Positions 33,874 to 42,819 of a stretch of 59,721 nucleotides of DNA are shown in pieces (the first letter of the stretch is position 1; each line of letters begins with the position of its first letter). The position numbers and the translations under genes are program-made. The notes under the pieces were generated by a model, which had not been told where the DNA came from, ran no database searches, and saw only the letters and a list, made by a program, of their open reading frames with translations. Origin of the DNA: a bacterium (GTDB lineage Bacteria; Methylomirabilota; Methylomirabilia; Methylomirabilales; 2-02-FULL-66-22); contig JAKPQH010000253.1 of NCBI GenBank assembly GCA_029580855.1, forward strand, positions 1 through 59,721. The letters run 5' to 3'.

Positions 33874-35832
33874 GTGCCTGGACAACACACTCGCACGACA
33901 GGAGCCCAGACGAACCTCGAGTGGCTGTTTGGTCCGCGCGGGATCTTCGCCGTCGCCATTCCCGACTTCGAGTACCGCCCGGCGCAGCTCCAGATGGCCG
34001 GTGCCGTGGAGCGGGTCATCGAGACCGGGGACGTTCTCCTCGCCGAGGCAGGCACGGGAACCGGGAAGACGCTCGCCTATCTGGTCCCGGCCATCCTTTC
34101 CGGCAAGAAGACGGTCGTCGCCACCGGGACCAAGACACTCCAGGAGCAGCTCTTCTTCAAGGATATTCCCCTCCTCGCGCGGACCCTTCCCAAGAGGTTT
34201 GTCGCCAGCCTCATGAAAGGGCGGGCCAACTACCTTTGCCGGCGGAGCTTGCGGCGCGCCCTCGCGGAGCCGCGCGCGCGGCCGGAGCGCCAACGGCTCG
34301 TGAAGATCCAGAAATGGTCGGCCGTGTCGCTGCGGGGAGACCGGGCGGAACTCGATTTTCTCTCCGACGCGGACCCCGTATGGGAGGACGTGGCCGCATG
34401 GTCTGAGACCTGCCTGGGCTCCGCCTGCGAGGACCACGACGAATGCTTCCTCACGCGCATGCGGCAAGAGGCCGCGGCGGCCGACATCGTGATCGTCAAC
34501 CACCACTTGTTGTTCGCCGACGCGGCCCTGCGGGACGGCAGTCTCTTTCAGGTCATCCCATCGTATGCGACGCTGATCCTGGACGAGGCGCATCTGCTGG
34601 AGGATGTGGCCACCGATTTCTTCGGCACCGAGATCGGCAGCCTGCGGATCGAGCGCCTCGTCCGGGACGCCGAGCGGGAGTGGCGGGCCACCGCCGCCGG
34701 CGACGCGACCATCCCCACGCACCTCACGCGGCTGGCCGAAACGTCGACTCGCTTCTTCCGTTGCTTCGAGCTTTCCGAGGGTGCGCGGCGCCTACGGAAC
34801 GGGATGCTGGGTGGGCGGGTCGCCCTCACGGGAAGCGAGCTGATCCAGCACCTCGCGCTGCTCCACGACCTCATCCAGGCGCTCCCGGACAAGCCGGAGG
34901 GCCTTCTGGGATGCGCACGGCGGGCGGACCAGCACGCCGGGATCCTCCGGGACTTCCTCCGCCCCGTTTCGGACGCCTCCGATGCGGCGGATCCGCGCCC
35001 CCTCGTGCGATGGTCCGAGCGCCGCGGCAAGGCCCTGGTCCTGCGCACATCGCCCCTGGATGTGTCGGCGGATTTTCGCCGCGCCATTTTGGAGTCCACG
35101 AAGACCGTCGTCCTCACGTCGGCGACGCTATCGGCCGCCGGGCGGTTCGATTTCCTCCGACGCCGGCTAGGTATCGAGCGCGCGAGGGAGTTCCAGGCCG
35201 CGTCCCCCTTCGAGTACGAAACGCAGGCCATCTTGTACATACCGCGCCATTTACCCGACCCGCGCCACCGAGAATTTCTGGAGCAAGCCGCCGAGGAGAT
35301 CCGGTCTGTCCTGGAGGTCACCGCGGGCCGGGCCCTGGTCCTGTTCACCAGCATGGATGCCATGGAAACCACGTACCGTTTGCTCCAAGGGGTCATCCCG
35401 TTTCCCCTCATGGTGCAAGGCGAGGCGCCGCGCACGCAGCTACTGGAGCGCTTTCGCCGCGAGGTCTCCTCGGTGCTCCTGGCCACGCGAAGTTTCTGGC
35501 AGGGCGTGGATGTTGTCGGTGAGTCGTTGAGCTGCCTGGTCGTCCACAAGCTTCCCTTCGGTTTCCCGGGGGATCCGGTCCTGGAGGCCCGATTGGAATA
35601 CCTCCACCAGCAGGGGAGCGATCCCTTCTGGGAGTACCAGGTCCCGTCCGCCATCATCACACTGCGGCAGGGGCTGGGGCGTCTGATCCGGAGCGGGCGG
35701 GATCGCGGCGCGTTGTGCATCCTGGATTCACGCCTGCTGACCCGAGGCTATGGGCGGGCGTTCCTGGAGAGTCTTCCGCCGTGCCGCGTCACCAATGATC
35801 GGGAAGATTTGAGGCGCTTCTTCGACAAGTAG
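33874..35832 (+). CDS. dinG: ATP-dependent DNA helicase, DinG/XPD-like with iron-sulfur cysteines
   Basis: About 652 residues. The start is set at GTG 33874, since no ATG lies between the mazG stop and EWLFGPRGIFAVAIPDFEYR; TTG 33868 with AAGG upstream is an alternative. Walker A is LAEAGTGTGKTLAYL, the DEAH box is ILDEAHLLEDVA, and four cysteines (NYLCRR, CLGSACEDHDECF) form the XPD-type 4Fe-4S site. The helicase C-terminal motifs are LFTSMDAMETTYRLL and RQGLGRLIRSGRDRGA. It unwinds 5'-3' DNA, D-loops or RNA-DNA hybrids during repair. Confidence 0.9.
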   Translation: MPGQHTRTTGAQTNLEWLFGPRGIFAVAIPDFEYRPAQLQMAGAVERVIETGDVLLAEAGTGTGKTLAYLVPAILSGKKTVVATGTKTLQEQLFFKDIPLLARTLPKRFVASLMKGRANYLCRRSLRRALAEPRARPERQRLVKIQKWSAVSLRGDRAELDFLSDADPVWEDVAAWSETCLGSACEDHDECFLTRMRQEAAAADIVIVNHHLLFADAALRDGSLFQVIPSYATLILDEAHLLEDVATDFFGTEIGSLRIERLVRDAEREWRATAAGDATIPTHLTRLAETSTRFFRCFELSEGARRLRNGMLGGRVALTGSELIQHLALLHDLIQALPDKPEGLLGCARRADQHAGILRDFLRPVSDASDAADPRPLVRWSERRGKALVLRTSPLDVSADFRRAILESTKTVVLTSATLSAAGRFDFLRRRLGIERAREFQAASPFEYETQAILYIPRHLPDPRHREFLEQAAEEIRSVLEVTAGRALVLFTSMDAMETTYRLLQGVIPFPLMVQGEAPRTQLLERFRREVSSVLLATRSFWQGVDVVGESLSCLVVHKLPFGFPGDPVLEARLEYLHQQGSDPFWEYQVPSAIITLRQGLGRLIRSGRDRGALCILDSRLLTRGYGRAFLESLPPCRVTNDREDLRRFFDK

Positions 35833-35978
35833 GCGACTGGGTGATTTGGTAATTCGACAATGGGGCAACGAAGCAGGTGGGGCGATCCTCGAACCTTGGT
35901 TTGAGATCTTTCCCGCACGGCGTTCCGGTTCTTCCTTTCTTCCCGGTCGCCAAATTGCCCAGTTGCCAAGTTGCCGGA
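35831..35978. repeat. Inverted pair of octamer arrays (TYGCCCAR type)
   Basis: On the right, TCGCCAAA, TTGCCCAG, TTGCCAAG and TTGCCGGA run from 35947 to 35978. On the left, 35831-35872 read on the other strand gives TTGCCCCA, TTGTCGAA, TTACCAAA, TCACCCAG and TCGCCTAC. The arms face each other around about 75 bases with no repeat. The array fills the gap between the helicase and the next gene. Confidence 0.7.
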
Positions 35979-35998
35979 TTTTCTGGAGTGGGCGAACC

Positions 35999-36877
35999 GT
36001 GAGCGTGCTGTTGTTCTTTGTTGACGGCGTGGGATTGGGACGGCCCGATCCGGAATGCAACCCCTTGTTCCGTGCCCACGTGAGGCGGCTCCGCCTTGCG
36101 GAGGGACGACCGGTGCCGGACCCCGCCGCCATCCTCGTTCCGACCGACGCCTGTCTGGGCGTGCCCGGCCTGCCGCAGAGCGCCACGGGGCAGACCTCCA
36201 TCCTGGCCGGGGTCAACGCACCCGCCCAGGTCGGTCAGCACGTCAGCGGACACTGCACGCCGTCGCTCGCGGCCCTTCTCGACGGCCGGTCTCTCTTCCA
36301 CCGGGTCCGGACCGCGGGCGGTCGCGCCACCTTCGCAAACGCCTACACGCCACATTATCTGAAGAACCCGCCGCGCTTCCTCTCCGTCACGACCGTCGCC
36401 ACCGCCGGGGCAGGCCTCCGCTTCCGGACCCTCGATGACCTCGCCCGTGGGGACGCCGTGTTTCACGATTACACCAATCGCCTGCTGCTCGCACGGGGAT
36501 ATCACGCGCCGCCCGTCACACCCTCCGAAGCCGGGGCGCGCCTCGCGGCGATTGTCCAGTCGCACACCTTTACCATGTACGAGCATTTTCTCACCGACCT
36601 CGCCGGCCATGCCCAGGACATGTCCAGCGCCGTGGAGGTCCTGGAGAATTTGGAAGCGTTCCTGGATGCCCTCTTGGAGCACCTTGACCTCTCCAAGAGT
36701 CTGGTCGTCTTTACGAGCGACCACGGAAACCTGGAGGATCTGTCGGTCAGGACGCACACGCGCAATGCCGTCCCGACGCTCCTCTGGGGCGCCGGGGCCG
36801 CCAACGTGGCCGCCGGAATCCGGGACCTCTCCGATGTCGCCCCGGCTATCCTGCGCCACTTGGGTATGGTATACTAA
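35999..36877 (+). CDS. Alkaline-phosphatase-superfamily metalloenzyme (phosphomutase-like)
   Basis: 292 residues from GTG 35999 (TGGAG nine bases ahead). [14 protein letters not shown] holds the first metal aspartate, [15 protein letters not shown] the nucleophile Thr/Ser region, and [12 protein letters not shown] the second metal site. This pattern belongs to the phosphoglycerate/phosphopentomutase metalloenzyme clan, but the protein is much shorter than iPGM. Substrate is not predictable. Confidence 0.75.
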   Translation: MSVLLFFVDGVGLGRPDPECNPLFRAHVRRLRLAEGRPVPDPAAILVPTDACLGVPGLPQSATGQTSILAGVNAPAQVGQHVSGHCTPSLAALLDGRSLFHRVRTAGGRATFANAYTPHYLKNPPRFLSVTTVATAGAGLRFRTLDDLARGDAVFHDYTNRLLLARGYHAPPVTPSEAGARLAAIVQSHTFTMYEHFLTDLAGHAQDMSSAVEVLENLEAFLDALLEHLDLSKSLVVFTSDHGNLEDLSVRTHTRNAVPTLLWGAGAANVAAGIRDLSDVAPAILRHLGMVY

Positions 36878-36918
36878 AAGCGACGTTCAACCGAGACGCC
36901 GTCGACCAGGGGTGTCCC

Positions 36919-38271
36919 ATGCGCGTCCGTGTCTGTGCCGCCGCTGCTCGCCGCCTGCGGGCCTGCCTGGGGCTGGCGGCGTTTCTTCTCGTGCTGATGC
37001 CCGCCTTCGCCGCGGCCCGCGAGGTCCATGTCATCCGCGTGGAGGGTGTGATCTCCTCCAGCGCCGCGGATTACATCGTCTCCGCCATCAAGCAGGCCGA
37101 CAAGGACAAGGCCGCCGCGCTCGTCATCGAATTGGATACGCCGGGCGGGCTCGACACCTCCATGCGGGTGATTATCAAAGAAATGCTGGCCGCCGAGCGG
37201 CCCATCGTCGTCTACGTGGCGCCCAGCGGCGCCCGCGCCGCATCCGCGGGGGCCTTCATCACCCTCGCCGCCCACATCGCCGCCATGGCACCGGGGACCA
37301 ACATCGGCGCCGCGGCTCCCGTCGCCATGGGCGGCCAGATGGACAAGACGATGGAGAAGAAGGTCACCAACGATGCGGCGGCCTACATGCGCACCATCGC
37401 CGAGAAGCGCGGTCGGCCCATCGACCTGGCCGAGGAGTGGGTACGAAAGGCCACCGCCAAGACGGAAACCGAGGCGCTCAAAGCCAAGCTCATCGATGTC
37501 GTGGCTCCAAAGCTGGAAGACCTCCTTCGGACAATCGATGGCCGAGTCGTCACGACGGCGGCCGGCAAGATCAAGCTGGAAACAAAAGACGCGACGATCA
37601 ACCGCGGGGAGATGAATCTTCGCGAGAAGGTCCTGAAGATCATCGCCGATCCCACCGTTGCCTACCTTCTGTTGCTCCTCGGCTTGGCCGGTTTGTATTT
37701 CGAATTCAGCACACCCGGCGCCGTGCTGCCTGGCGTCCTGGGCGGGATCAGCCTGATCCTGGCGCTCTACGCGTTCCAGCAGCTTCCGATCAATTACGCG
37801 GGTGTGCTCCTCATCCTGCTGGCGATCCTCATGTTCGTCGCCGAGATCAAGGTGGTGTCTCACGGAGTCCTGACGCTGGGCGGCCTCGTAGCCATGATCC
37901 TGGGCTCCGTCATGCTCATCGACAGCCCCCTCCCCGACATGCGGATCCCGCTGACCACCGTCGTTCTCACGGCGCTGGCGGTGGCTGCCTTCTTCATGTT
38001 CATCGTGGGCGCCGGAGTCCGCGCTTTGTGGTCCAAGACGACCACCGGCAGCGAGGGCCTGGTCGGCGAAATCGGTGTCGTCCGCAGTACCTTGGCGCCC
38101 CGGGGACACATCTTCTTGCGCGGCGAACTGTGGAACGCGGAATCCGAGGTGCCCGTCGAGCCCGGCGAATCCGTGCGGGTGACCCATATCGACGGACTCA
38201 CGCTGCGGGTTGTCCCAGTCCAGCGCGCGATGGCCGCGTCCGGCACCGTCGCGCCGGGGAGGTCGGAATGA
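36919..38271 (+). CDS. NfeD-family membrane-bound serine protease (ClpP-like)
   Basis: 450 residues. A signal segment ([17 protein letters not shown]) leads to a ClpP-fold protease with [13 protein letters not shown] and the nucleophile in [12 protein letters not shown]. Four to five membrane helices (about 240-370) follow, then an OB-fold NfeD domain ([21 protein letters not shown]). NfeD proteases pair with stomatin/slipin proteins, and the next gene is one, overlapping by ATGA. Together they act in membrane protein quality control. Confidence 0.92.
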   Translation: MRVRVCAAAARRLRACLGLAAFLLVLMPAFAAAREVHVIRVEGVISSSAADYIVSAIKQADKDKAAALVIELDTPGGLDTSMRVIIKEMLAAERPIVVYVAPSGARAASAGAFITLAAHIAAMAPGTNIGAAAPVAMGGQMDKTMEKKVTNDAAAYMRTIAEKRGRPIDLAEEWVRKATAKTETEALKAKLIDVVAPKLEDLLRTIDGRVVTTAAGKIKLETKDATINRGEMNLREKVLKIIADPTVAYLLLLLGLAGLYFEFSTPGAVLPGVLGGISLILALYAFQQLPINYAGVLLILLAILMFVAEIKVVSHGVLTLGGLVAMILGSVMLIDSPLPDMRIPLTTVVLTALAVAAFFMFIVGAGVRALWSKTTTGSEGLVGEIGVVRSTLAPRGHIFLRGELWNAESEVPVEPGESVRVTHIDGLTLRVVPVQRAMAASGTVAPGRSE

Positions 38272-39065
38272 TCAACGTCCTGCCGTTCACGTTCATCCCC
38301 CTGCTTTTTCTCGTCATACTGGCCATCTACATACTCTCCGCCTCGGTCAAGGTGCTCCGAGAGTACGAGCGCGCCGTGGTCTTCCGGCTCGGCCGTCTCT
38401 CGAAAGCCCTGCTCAACCCCGGCGGAAACGGCAACGGGCCGGGCCTCTTGCTGCTGATCCCGATCATCGACAAGATGGTCAAGGTCAGTCTCCGCATCGT
38501 GGCCATGGATGTGCCGTCCCAGGACACCATCACGCGTGACAACGTCTCCCTGAAAGTGAACGCCGTCATCTACTTCCGGGTGATGGATCCGGAACGGGCC
38601 GTGATCGCGGTCGAGGACTACCTGTTCGCCACGTCACAGATCGCACAGACGACGCTGCGGAGCGTCCTGGGACAGTCCGAGCTGGACGAACTGCTCGCCG
38701 AGCGGGACAAGATCAATCAGAAACTGCAGCGCATCATCGACGAGCACACGGAGCCGTGGGGTATCAAGGTCACCGCCGTCGAGGTCAAGTTTATCGACTT
38801 GCCCCAGGAGATGCAGCGCGCCATGGCCCGGCAGGCCGAGGCCGAGCGCGAGAAGCGCGCCAAGATCATCCACGCCGACGGCGAGCTGCAGGCCTCCGAG
38901 AAGCTGGCGCAGGCAGCGCGGGTGATCGCCGCCGAGCCGGTCACGATCCAGCTCCGGTATCTTCAGACGTTGACCGAGATCGGGACGGAGAAGAACTCCA
39001 CCATCGTCTTCCCGCTCCCGATCGACGTCCTGAAGGCCTTCACCGGCGAGAAGAGATCGGTCTGA
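38268..39065 (+). CDS. Slipin/stomatin-like SPFH-domain protein
   Basis: 265 residues with one N-terminal membrane helix ([19 protein letters not shown]) and an SPFH domain: [74 protein letters not shown]. The GGGGAGG ribosome site lies within the end of nfeD, and ATG 38268 overlaps that stop. It would scaffold the NfeD protease in the inner membrane. The terminator follows at 39091. Confidence 0.93.
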   Translation: MINVLPFTFIPLLFLVILAIYILSASVKVLREYERAVVFRLGRLSKALLNPGGNGNGPGLLLLIPIIDKMVKVSLRIVAMDVPSQDTITRDNVSLKVNAVIYFRVMDPERAVIAVEDYLFATSQIAQTTLRSVLGQSELDELLAERDKINQKLQRIIDEHTEPWGIKVTAVEVKFIDLPQEMQRAMARQAEAEREKRAKIIHADGELQASEKLAQAARVIAAEPVTIQLRYLQTLTEIGTEKNSTIVFPLPIDVLKAFTGEKRSV

Positions 39066-39090
39066 CGGCCGGAGGCTGACGGTGGGTCAT

Positions 39091-39126
39091 AAACGGCGTT
39101 GGGACCGCAGCTCCTGACGCCGTTTT
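39091..39126 (+). terminator. Terminator after the nfeD-slipin operon
   Basis: AAACGGCGT (39091-39099) pairs with ACGCCGTTT (39117-39125), followed by a short T run. The stem is nine perfect pairs with a 17-base loop, 25 bases after the slipin stop. Confidence 0.7.
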
Positions 39127-39162
39127 GCTTTGGTCCGGCAGCGCCCGAGCTGAGATGTCGAC

Positions 39163-40032
39163 ATGGAGCCGGGCGTCGGCTGGGAAACGGGTATGGGTAA
39201 TTACGCAAATCTGGCGGGACTCGACGTCGGCGACGGACACCCCGTTCGCATCGTGGGCGCCATGAACGTCAGCCCGGAGTCTTTTTATCGCGGCTCCGTC
39301 GCGTTGGACGGAGACACGTTGCGACGGCGAGCGGAACGGATGGCCGCCGAGGGCGCCGACATGCTCGACATTGGGGCGATGGCAACCGCTCCCTACCTGG
39401 AGACCGCCGTCAGCGAGGTCGAAGAGATACGGCGGCTGACCTGGGCTATCGAGGTTCTCCGCTCGGCCGTCGCGCTGCCGATCTCCGTGGACACCAGTCG
39501 ATCCTGCGTGGCCTCGGCCGCGCTGGATGCCGGCGCCGCCGTGATCAACGACGTCGGCGGATTCCGCCGTGACCCCGCGATGGCCAAGCTTGCGGCGGAG
39601 CGTTCGCGGGGGGCGATCCTCATGGCGTCCGAAACCTCGCCGGGCGCGACGGAGCCCGTCGTCACCGTGCGCACCCTTCTCCAGCAAAGCCTCGCCCTCG
39701 CCGATGCAGCCGGGGTCCCTCGGGATCGCATCGTTCTGGACCCGGGGATCGGCTTTTTCCGCAAAGCCGCCGTTTCATGGGATCGCTGGGATTGTGAAAT
39801 GTTGCGTCATCTGGGCAGCCTGCGGACGTTGGGGCAACCGGTTCTCGTCGGCCTCTCCCGGAAATCCTTTATCGGGAAAATACTTGGGCGCCAAGATCCC
39901 GTGGAACGGCTCCACGGTTCACTCGCCGCGACGACGGTCGCCGTGCTGAACGGCACGCACCTCGTCCGGACACACGACGTGGGCCCGACGCGAGACGCGA
40001 TCCGCATGGCGGAGGCCCTGAGATCCATGTGA
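39163..40032 (+). CDS. folP: Dihydropteroate synthase
   Basis: 289 residues. VGAMNVSPESFYRGSVALDG carries the N-terminal signature, then EGADMLDIGAMATAP, PISVDTSRSCVASAALDAG, VINDVGGFRRDP, ILDPGIGF-type IVLDPGIGFFRK, VLVGLSRKSFIGKIL. It joins p-aminobenzoate to the pterin in folate synthesis. The first 10 codons may be dispensable, with ATG 39193 as an alternative start. Some motif positions (PYLETAV in place of the usual STRPG) differ from typical FolP and suggest a divergent branch. Confidence 0.87.
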   Translation: MEPGVGWETGMGNYANLAGLDVGDGHPVRIVGAMNVSPESFYRGSVALDGDTLRRRAERMAAEGADMLDIGAMATAPYLETAVSEVEEIRRLTWAIEVLRSAVALPISVDTSRSCVASAALDAGAAVINDVGGFRRDPAMAKLAAERSRGAILMASETSPGATEPVVTVRTLLQQSLALADAAGVPRDRIVLDPGIGFFRKAAVSWDRWDCEMLRHLGSLRTLGQPVLVGLSRKSFIGKILGRQDPVERLHGSLAATTVAVLNGTHLVRTHDVGPTRDAIRMAEALRSM

Positions 40033-40102
40033 GTCGTCGCGCGGCGTCGGGACACGGCGGCGAGCGATCGCGCCGCGTGCGTGAGCCGGAGGGGTAATCG
40101 CC

Positions 40103-40393
40103 ATGCAGGCTGAGGAGTTGCTTTCCCGGTTAGAAGAGTTGGCGGAGCAGCTCAGAATTCCGGTCCGCTATGCCGCTGTTGGCACGGAGGAGTTCACCGG
40201 CCGCGGGGGCCTCTGCATCTTTCGTGGGGAACGCCGGATCATCATCGAACGAACCTTGGGGTATCGAGAGAAGGCTCGCCTTCTTGCGATAGGCCTTACC
40301 CAGTTCGATCTGGAAGGCGTGTTCGTGCTTCCGGCCGTTCGGGAAGCGATCGAGGCGGCCAAGGCGGCGGACGACGCCGACTCCATCCAGTGA
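40103..40393 (+). CDS. Conserved-looking small protein of unknown function
   Basis: 96 residues. It starts with an amphipathic helix (EELLSRLEELAEQLRI), then CIFRGERRIIIERTL and ends with an acidic helix. GGAGGGG sits ahead of the ATG and codon use resembles the neighbours. The single-domain alpha/beta layout recalls small proteins seen next to folate genes in related phyla, but no family name can be given. It lies 70 bases after folP and may be in its operon. Confidence 0.6.
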   Translation: MQAEELLSRLEELAEQLRIPVRYAAVGTEEFTGRGGLCIFRGERRIIIERTLGYREKARLLAIGLTQFDLEGVFVLPAVREAIEAAKAADDADSIQ

Positions 40394-40408
40394 TATCGGG
40401 AGGCCCGC

Positions 40409-40579
40409 TTAGCTTTGGGCGAGATGGCGGAAAAGAAAATCCGCCTGGATGGGGTTAAGATCAAAGCGCCGAGACGCTTCGTCCACGAGCGCCGCCAAAC
40501 CCGTCGTCGGATCGTCCCGGCGGCGCTGGCCGATCCACTCGATCGCTTTTTTGAGGCCGATTTCCAACTCGATTTCCAT
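40409..40579 (-). CDS. Small protein of unknown function
   Basis: 56 residues from ATG 40579, behind a good GGGGGAG site. The sequence MEIELEIGLKKAIEWIGQRR continues with LAALVDEASRRFDLNPIQAD and is helix-rich with bacterial codon use. A start at 40633 would add 18 residues. It is convergent with the preceding small gene. No family is recognised. Confidence 0.5.
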   Translation of the reverse strand: MEIELEIGLKKAIEWIGQRRRDDPTTGLAALVDEASRRFDLNPIQADFLFRHLAQS

Positions 40580-40836
40580 CCGGCTCCCCCGTCCCGCGGG
40601 CAGGACTCGGCTGATCGGCGTCGTATCGTGCATCGGAAGTATAATCGGTCCGATTCCGCCGGACAAGGGCGCTGGCGGTGGTCGCCGAACACGCCGGGTC
40701 CCCGTGCCGGCGTTAGCGCGGCGGAGGCACGTCAAAACCGGAGAGACGCCTTGTAGGTGGTTTATGAGGCGGCAGGCATCACGAAACGCTGGCGCTCGGG
40801 TCGGTCGCCCGGGCAACCGCCATCGCAGCACGCCCG

Positions 40837-41443
40837 GTGTCTGTGGGCCCCTTCGAAAACGGGTTGAGTCTTTTTGACGGCGGCCATTACCGCGGTGCAT
40901 TGGGAAAGTTCATTCGGGCAACCGATCGTGCGCCCCGCGGTCCGCAGCGTTGGTGGGATGTGACCGAATCGTACCGCATACTGGGTGAGACTTCCGCTTC
41001 GGCCCACGCGTACCGTGTTGACCGTCAGATCCGGCATATGGCGCCCGCGTTTTCTTACGCCGTCGCGACCCGGCAAACCCTCGAACCTTTCGACGAGTCA
41101 AGCGCTTTCCTGGTCGAGGTCCCGATACAGTAGCGAGGAGTGTCTGCGCTGGCCCCGGCCTGCGTCAATAGGGAGCGGGCCGGGTGTTTATTCTCGACAC
41201 AGGAGCGAGCGGCATCTCCATCAGCGCAAGTCTCGTTGTTCGAGCGGGCCTCGCAACATCGGGTGATGCGGTTATCCGCCTCGCCACCGCGAACGGCACG
41301 ATTCAGGCTCCGCTTGCCGTTTGGGCGAAGTCGACGTCGGCGGAGCGGTTACGCGCGACGCCCCGGGTGTGGTCCACAGCTTTCTAGGGACTCCTCCGAA
41401 GGTCGCCGGACTTCTCGGAATGAGCTTCTTGGAGTGTTTTTGA
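40837..41443 (+). pseudogene. Relic of a TPR plus retropepsin-like aspartic protease
   Basis: Three reading frames in order rebuild one protein. Frame 1 (40837-41133) has a TPR-like FENGLSLFDGGHYRGALGKF and ALGKFIRATDRAP. Frame 3 (from about 41184) has the aspartyl motif FILDTGASGISISASL. Frame 2 (from about 41321, ending at TGA 41441) has GEVDVGGAVTR and KVAGLLGMSFLECF, the usual end of TIGR02281-type bacterial retropepsins. At least two frameshifts and one stop make it a pseudogene. Confidence 0.7.
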
Positions 41444-41651
41444 GTTGATTTCGACATCTCGTGCGACCCGACAAACTCCGTGGCTGGTGACCATCCCAAG
41501 AATCGTTGTCGTTCGCCAAATATAAAAAGTACACACGATCTTCATTCATAACTACTGAAAATAAGTATATTAAAAAGGTATTCGACTTTTTTGTTTTTTT
41601 GTACTTGACAATATTAGACTCAGATTATATATATACGCGTGGCTGAAGAAA
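41444..41651. other. AT-rich intergenic stretch ahead of hsp20
   Basis: About 130 bases (41510-41640) are strikingly AT-rich against a GC-rich background, with long A and T runs. No open frame of note is present. It holds the hsp20 promoter at 41605-41633. Confidence 0.8.
41605..41633 (+). promoter_or_regulatory. Consensus sigma-70 promoter of hsp20
   Basis: A perfect TTGACA (41605-41610), a 17-base spacer and TATATA (41628-41633). Transcription would start near 41640, giving a leader of about 70 bases to the ATG at 41712. No CIRCE element was seen. Confidence 0.8.
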
Positions 41652-41711
41652 ATGGCCAATTACAGAAACGATGCCGAGCTGGTCTCGGCTGATCAAAAGG
41701 AGGATGTACCG

Positions 41712-42176
41712 ATGATGATCACGAAATGGCAGCCTCGCTTCCCGTCGCTCAGCACCTGGAATCCGTTTGAAGAGTTGGCCGGTTTCCGGCGTCTATTTGA
41801 CGAGCCGTTCGCGGGGTTCGTGCGGGACGGTGGCCTCACCGCCGGACAGTGGAAACCTCTGATGGACGTGGTCGAGACCAAGGAGGCCATCTCGCTGAAG
41901 GTCGAGATGCCCGGCATGAAACAGGAGGATATCAACATCTCGCTCGAGGACAACACCCTCACGGTCAAGGGAGAGCGGAAGCACGAATCCGAGGTCAACG
42001 AGGAGGGGTTTACCAGACTCGAGCGGAGCTACGGCACCTTCCAGCGTTCCGTGGTCCTGCCCCCGACGGTGGATTCGGAGCACGTGAAAGCCACCTACAA
42101 GGACGGTGTGCTGGAGATCCAGCTCCCGAAGAAGGAAGAGGCCCGGCCCAAGGCGATCAAGGTCGAAGCCGCATAA
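41712..42176 (+). CDS. Small heat-shock protein, Hsp20/alpha-crystallin family
   Basis: 154 residues from ATG 41712, placed eight bases after AAAGGAGG; an upstream ATG at 41652 would add 20 residues but lacks a site. The N-terminal PFEELAGFRRLFDEPF region is followed by the alpha-crystallin domain (WKPLMDVVETKEAISLKVEM, DINISLEDNTLTVKGER) and GVLEIQLPKKE near the end. It is an ATP-independent holdase that keeps unfolded proteins soluble. It has its own promoter and terminator. Confidence 0.95.
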   Translation: MMITKWQPRFPSLSTWNPFEELAGFRRLFDEPFAGFVRDGGLTAGQWKPLMDVVETKEAISLKVEMPGMKQEDINISLEDNTLTVKGERKHESEVNEEGFTRLERSYGTFQRSVVLPPTVDSEHVKATYKDGVLEIQLPKKEEARPKAIKVEAA

Positions 42177-42207
42177 CCGGCTTCTCCCGAGGGACGCTGT
42201 TGACATA

Positions 42208-42235
42208 GAAGGGAGGGGAGCGCTCCCCTCCCTTC
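42208..42235 (+). terminator. Terminator after hsp20
   Basis: A perfect 14-bp palindrome, GAAGGGAGGGGAGC followed by its complement, with a short T tract after it, 31 bases beyond the hsp20 stop. Confidence 0.75.
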
Positions 42236-42335
42236 TTTGGTTTCTCTGGACGAAGATTGAGCTTCCCGTCCTACTCTTTCCCGAGTTAAAATCCACCTAA
42301 CACGGAGGACACACACCTACCAAGAGGAGGATCGC

Positions 42336-42563
42336 ATGGCTGAAACCAGAGAACTGGTCTTTTCCGTCACCGGCATGACCTGAGGAGGCTGCGAGAGAGA
42401 AGTCAGACAAGCCTTGGAGAGGCTTGCAGGCGTAAAAAATGCCACCGCGGATCGAGTCAAAAAGGAAGCGCGCGTCGTGCTGGAAGGGACGGCGACAACA
42501 CCCGACCGGATGATTACGGCAATCCAGGAAGCGGGGAAGTTCCAAGCAAAACTGGTGGGGTGA
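42336..42563 (+). CDS. Heavy-metal-associated (MerP/CopZ-like) predicted selenoprotein, TGA at Cys position
   Basis: 75 residues read from ATG 42336 (AGAGGAGG upstream) to TGA 42561-42563, with one internal TGA at codon 16 (42381-42383). The sequence is MAETRELVFSVTGMT-U-GGCEREVRQALERLAG, then a normal HMA end (TPDRMITAIQEAGKFQAKL). HMA domains have GMTCxxC, so TGA replaces the first metal-binding cysteine and the second (C19) is kept. A stem of seven perfect pairs (42408-42414 with 42420-42426) around loop TGGAG begins its loop 31 bases after TGA, inside the bacterial SECIS range, with G at loop position 2. Read as stop, only 15 residues result. It probably binds a thiophilic metal such as Hg, Cu or As(III) with a selenolate. 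Confidence 0.82.
42408..42426 (+). promoter_or_regulatory. Candidate bacterial SECIS stem-loop of the HMA gene
   Basis: CAAGCCT-TGGAG-AGGCTTG in the coding sequence just downstream of TGA 42381-42383. Seven uninterrupted pairs close a five-base loop that has G at its second position. It also encodes the conserved helix, so coding constraint is part of its explanation. Confidence 0.7.
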
Positions 42564-42602
42564 AGCCGCAACCGAGACAAACCGGTAATCGGGGAATCGA
42601 AC

Positions 42603-42642
42603 AACCGGCCGGAACCTCCAAGGCTCCGACCGGTTTTCTTTT
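42603..42642 (+). terminator. Terminator after the HMA selenoprotein gene
   Basis: AACCGG-cc-GGA pairs with TCC-g-ACCGGTT across a loop, followed by TTTTCTTTT, 39 bases after the stop. Together with the hsp20 terminator this makes the HMA gene a single-gene unit. The remaining bases to 42819 hold nothing recognisable. Confidence 0.75.
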
Positions 42643-42819
42643 ACCACACGGGCAACAGATCAGCCGGACAGCGTCGCCCCCTCACGTCGGGGCTCTAATG
42701 TGAAGACAGGTCCCGATGTCACCTGCCCACACCTTTTGACCGCGTTCCCCAGGAGCGCTCCCAAGCCGCCGCGCGAGACGCGATCCAGAGCCGCTGCCGC
42801 GCTAAACGTCTGCACGGCG

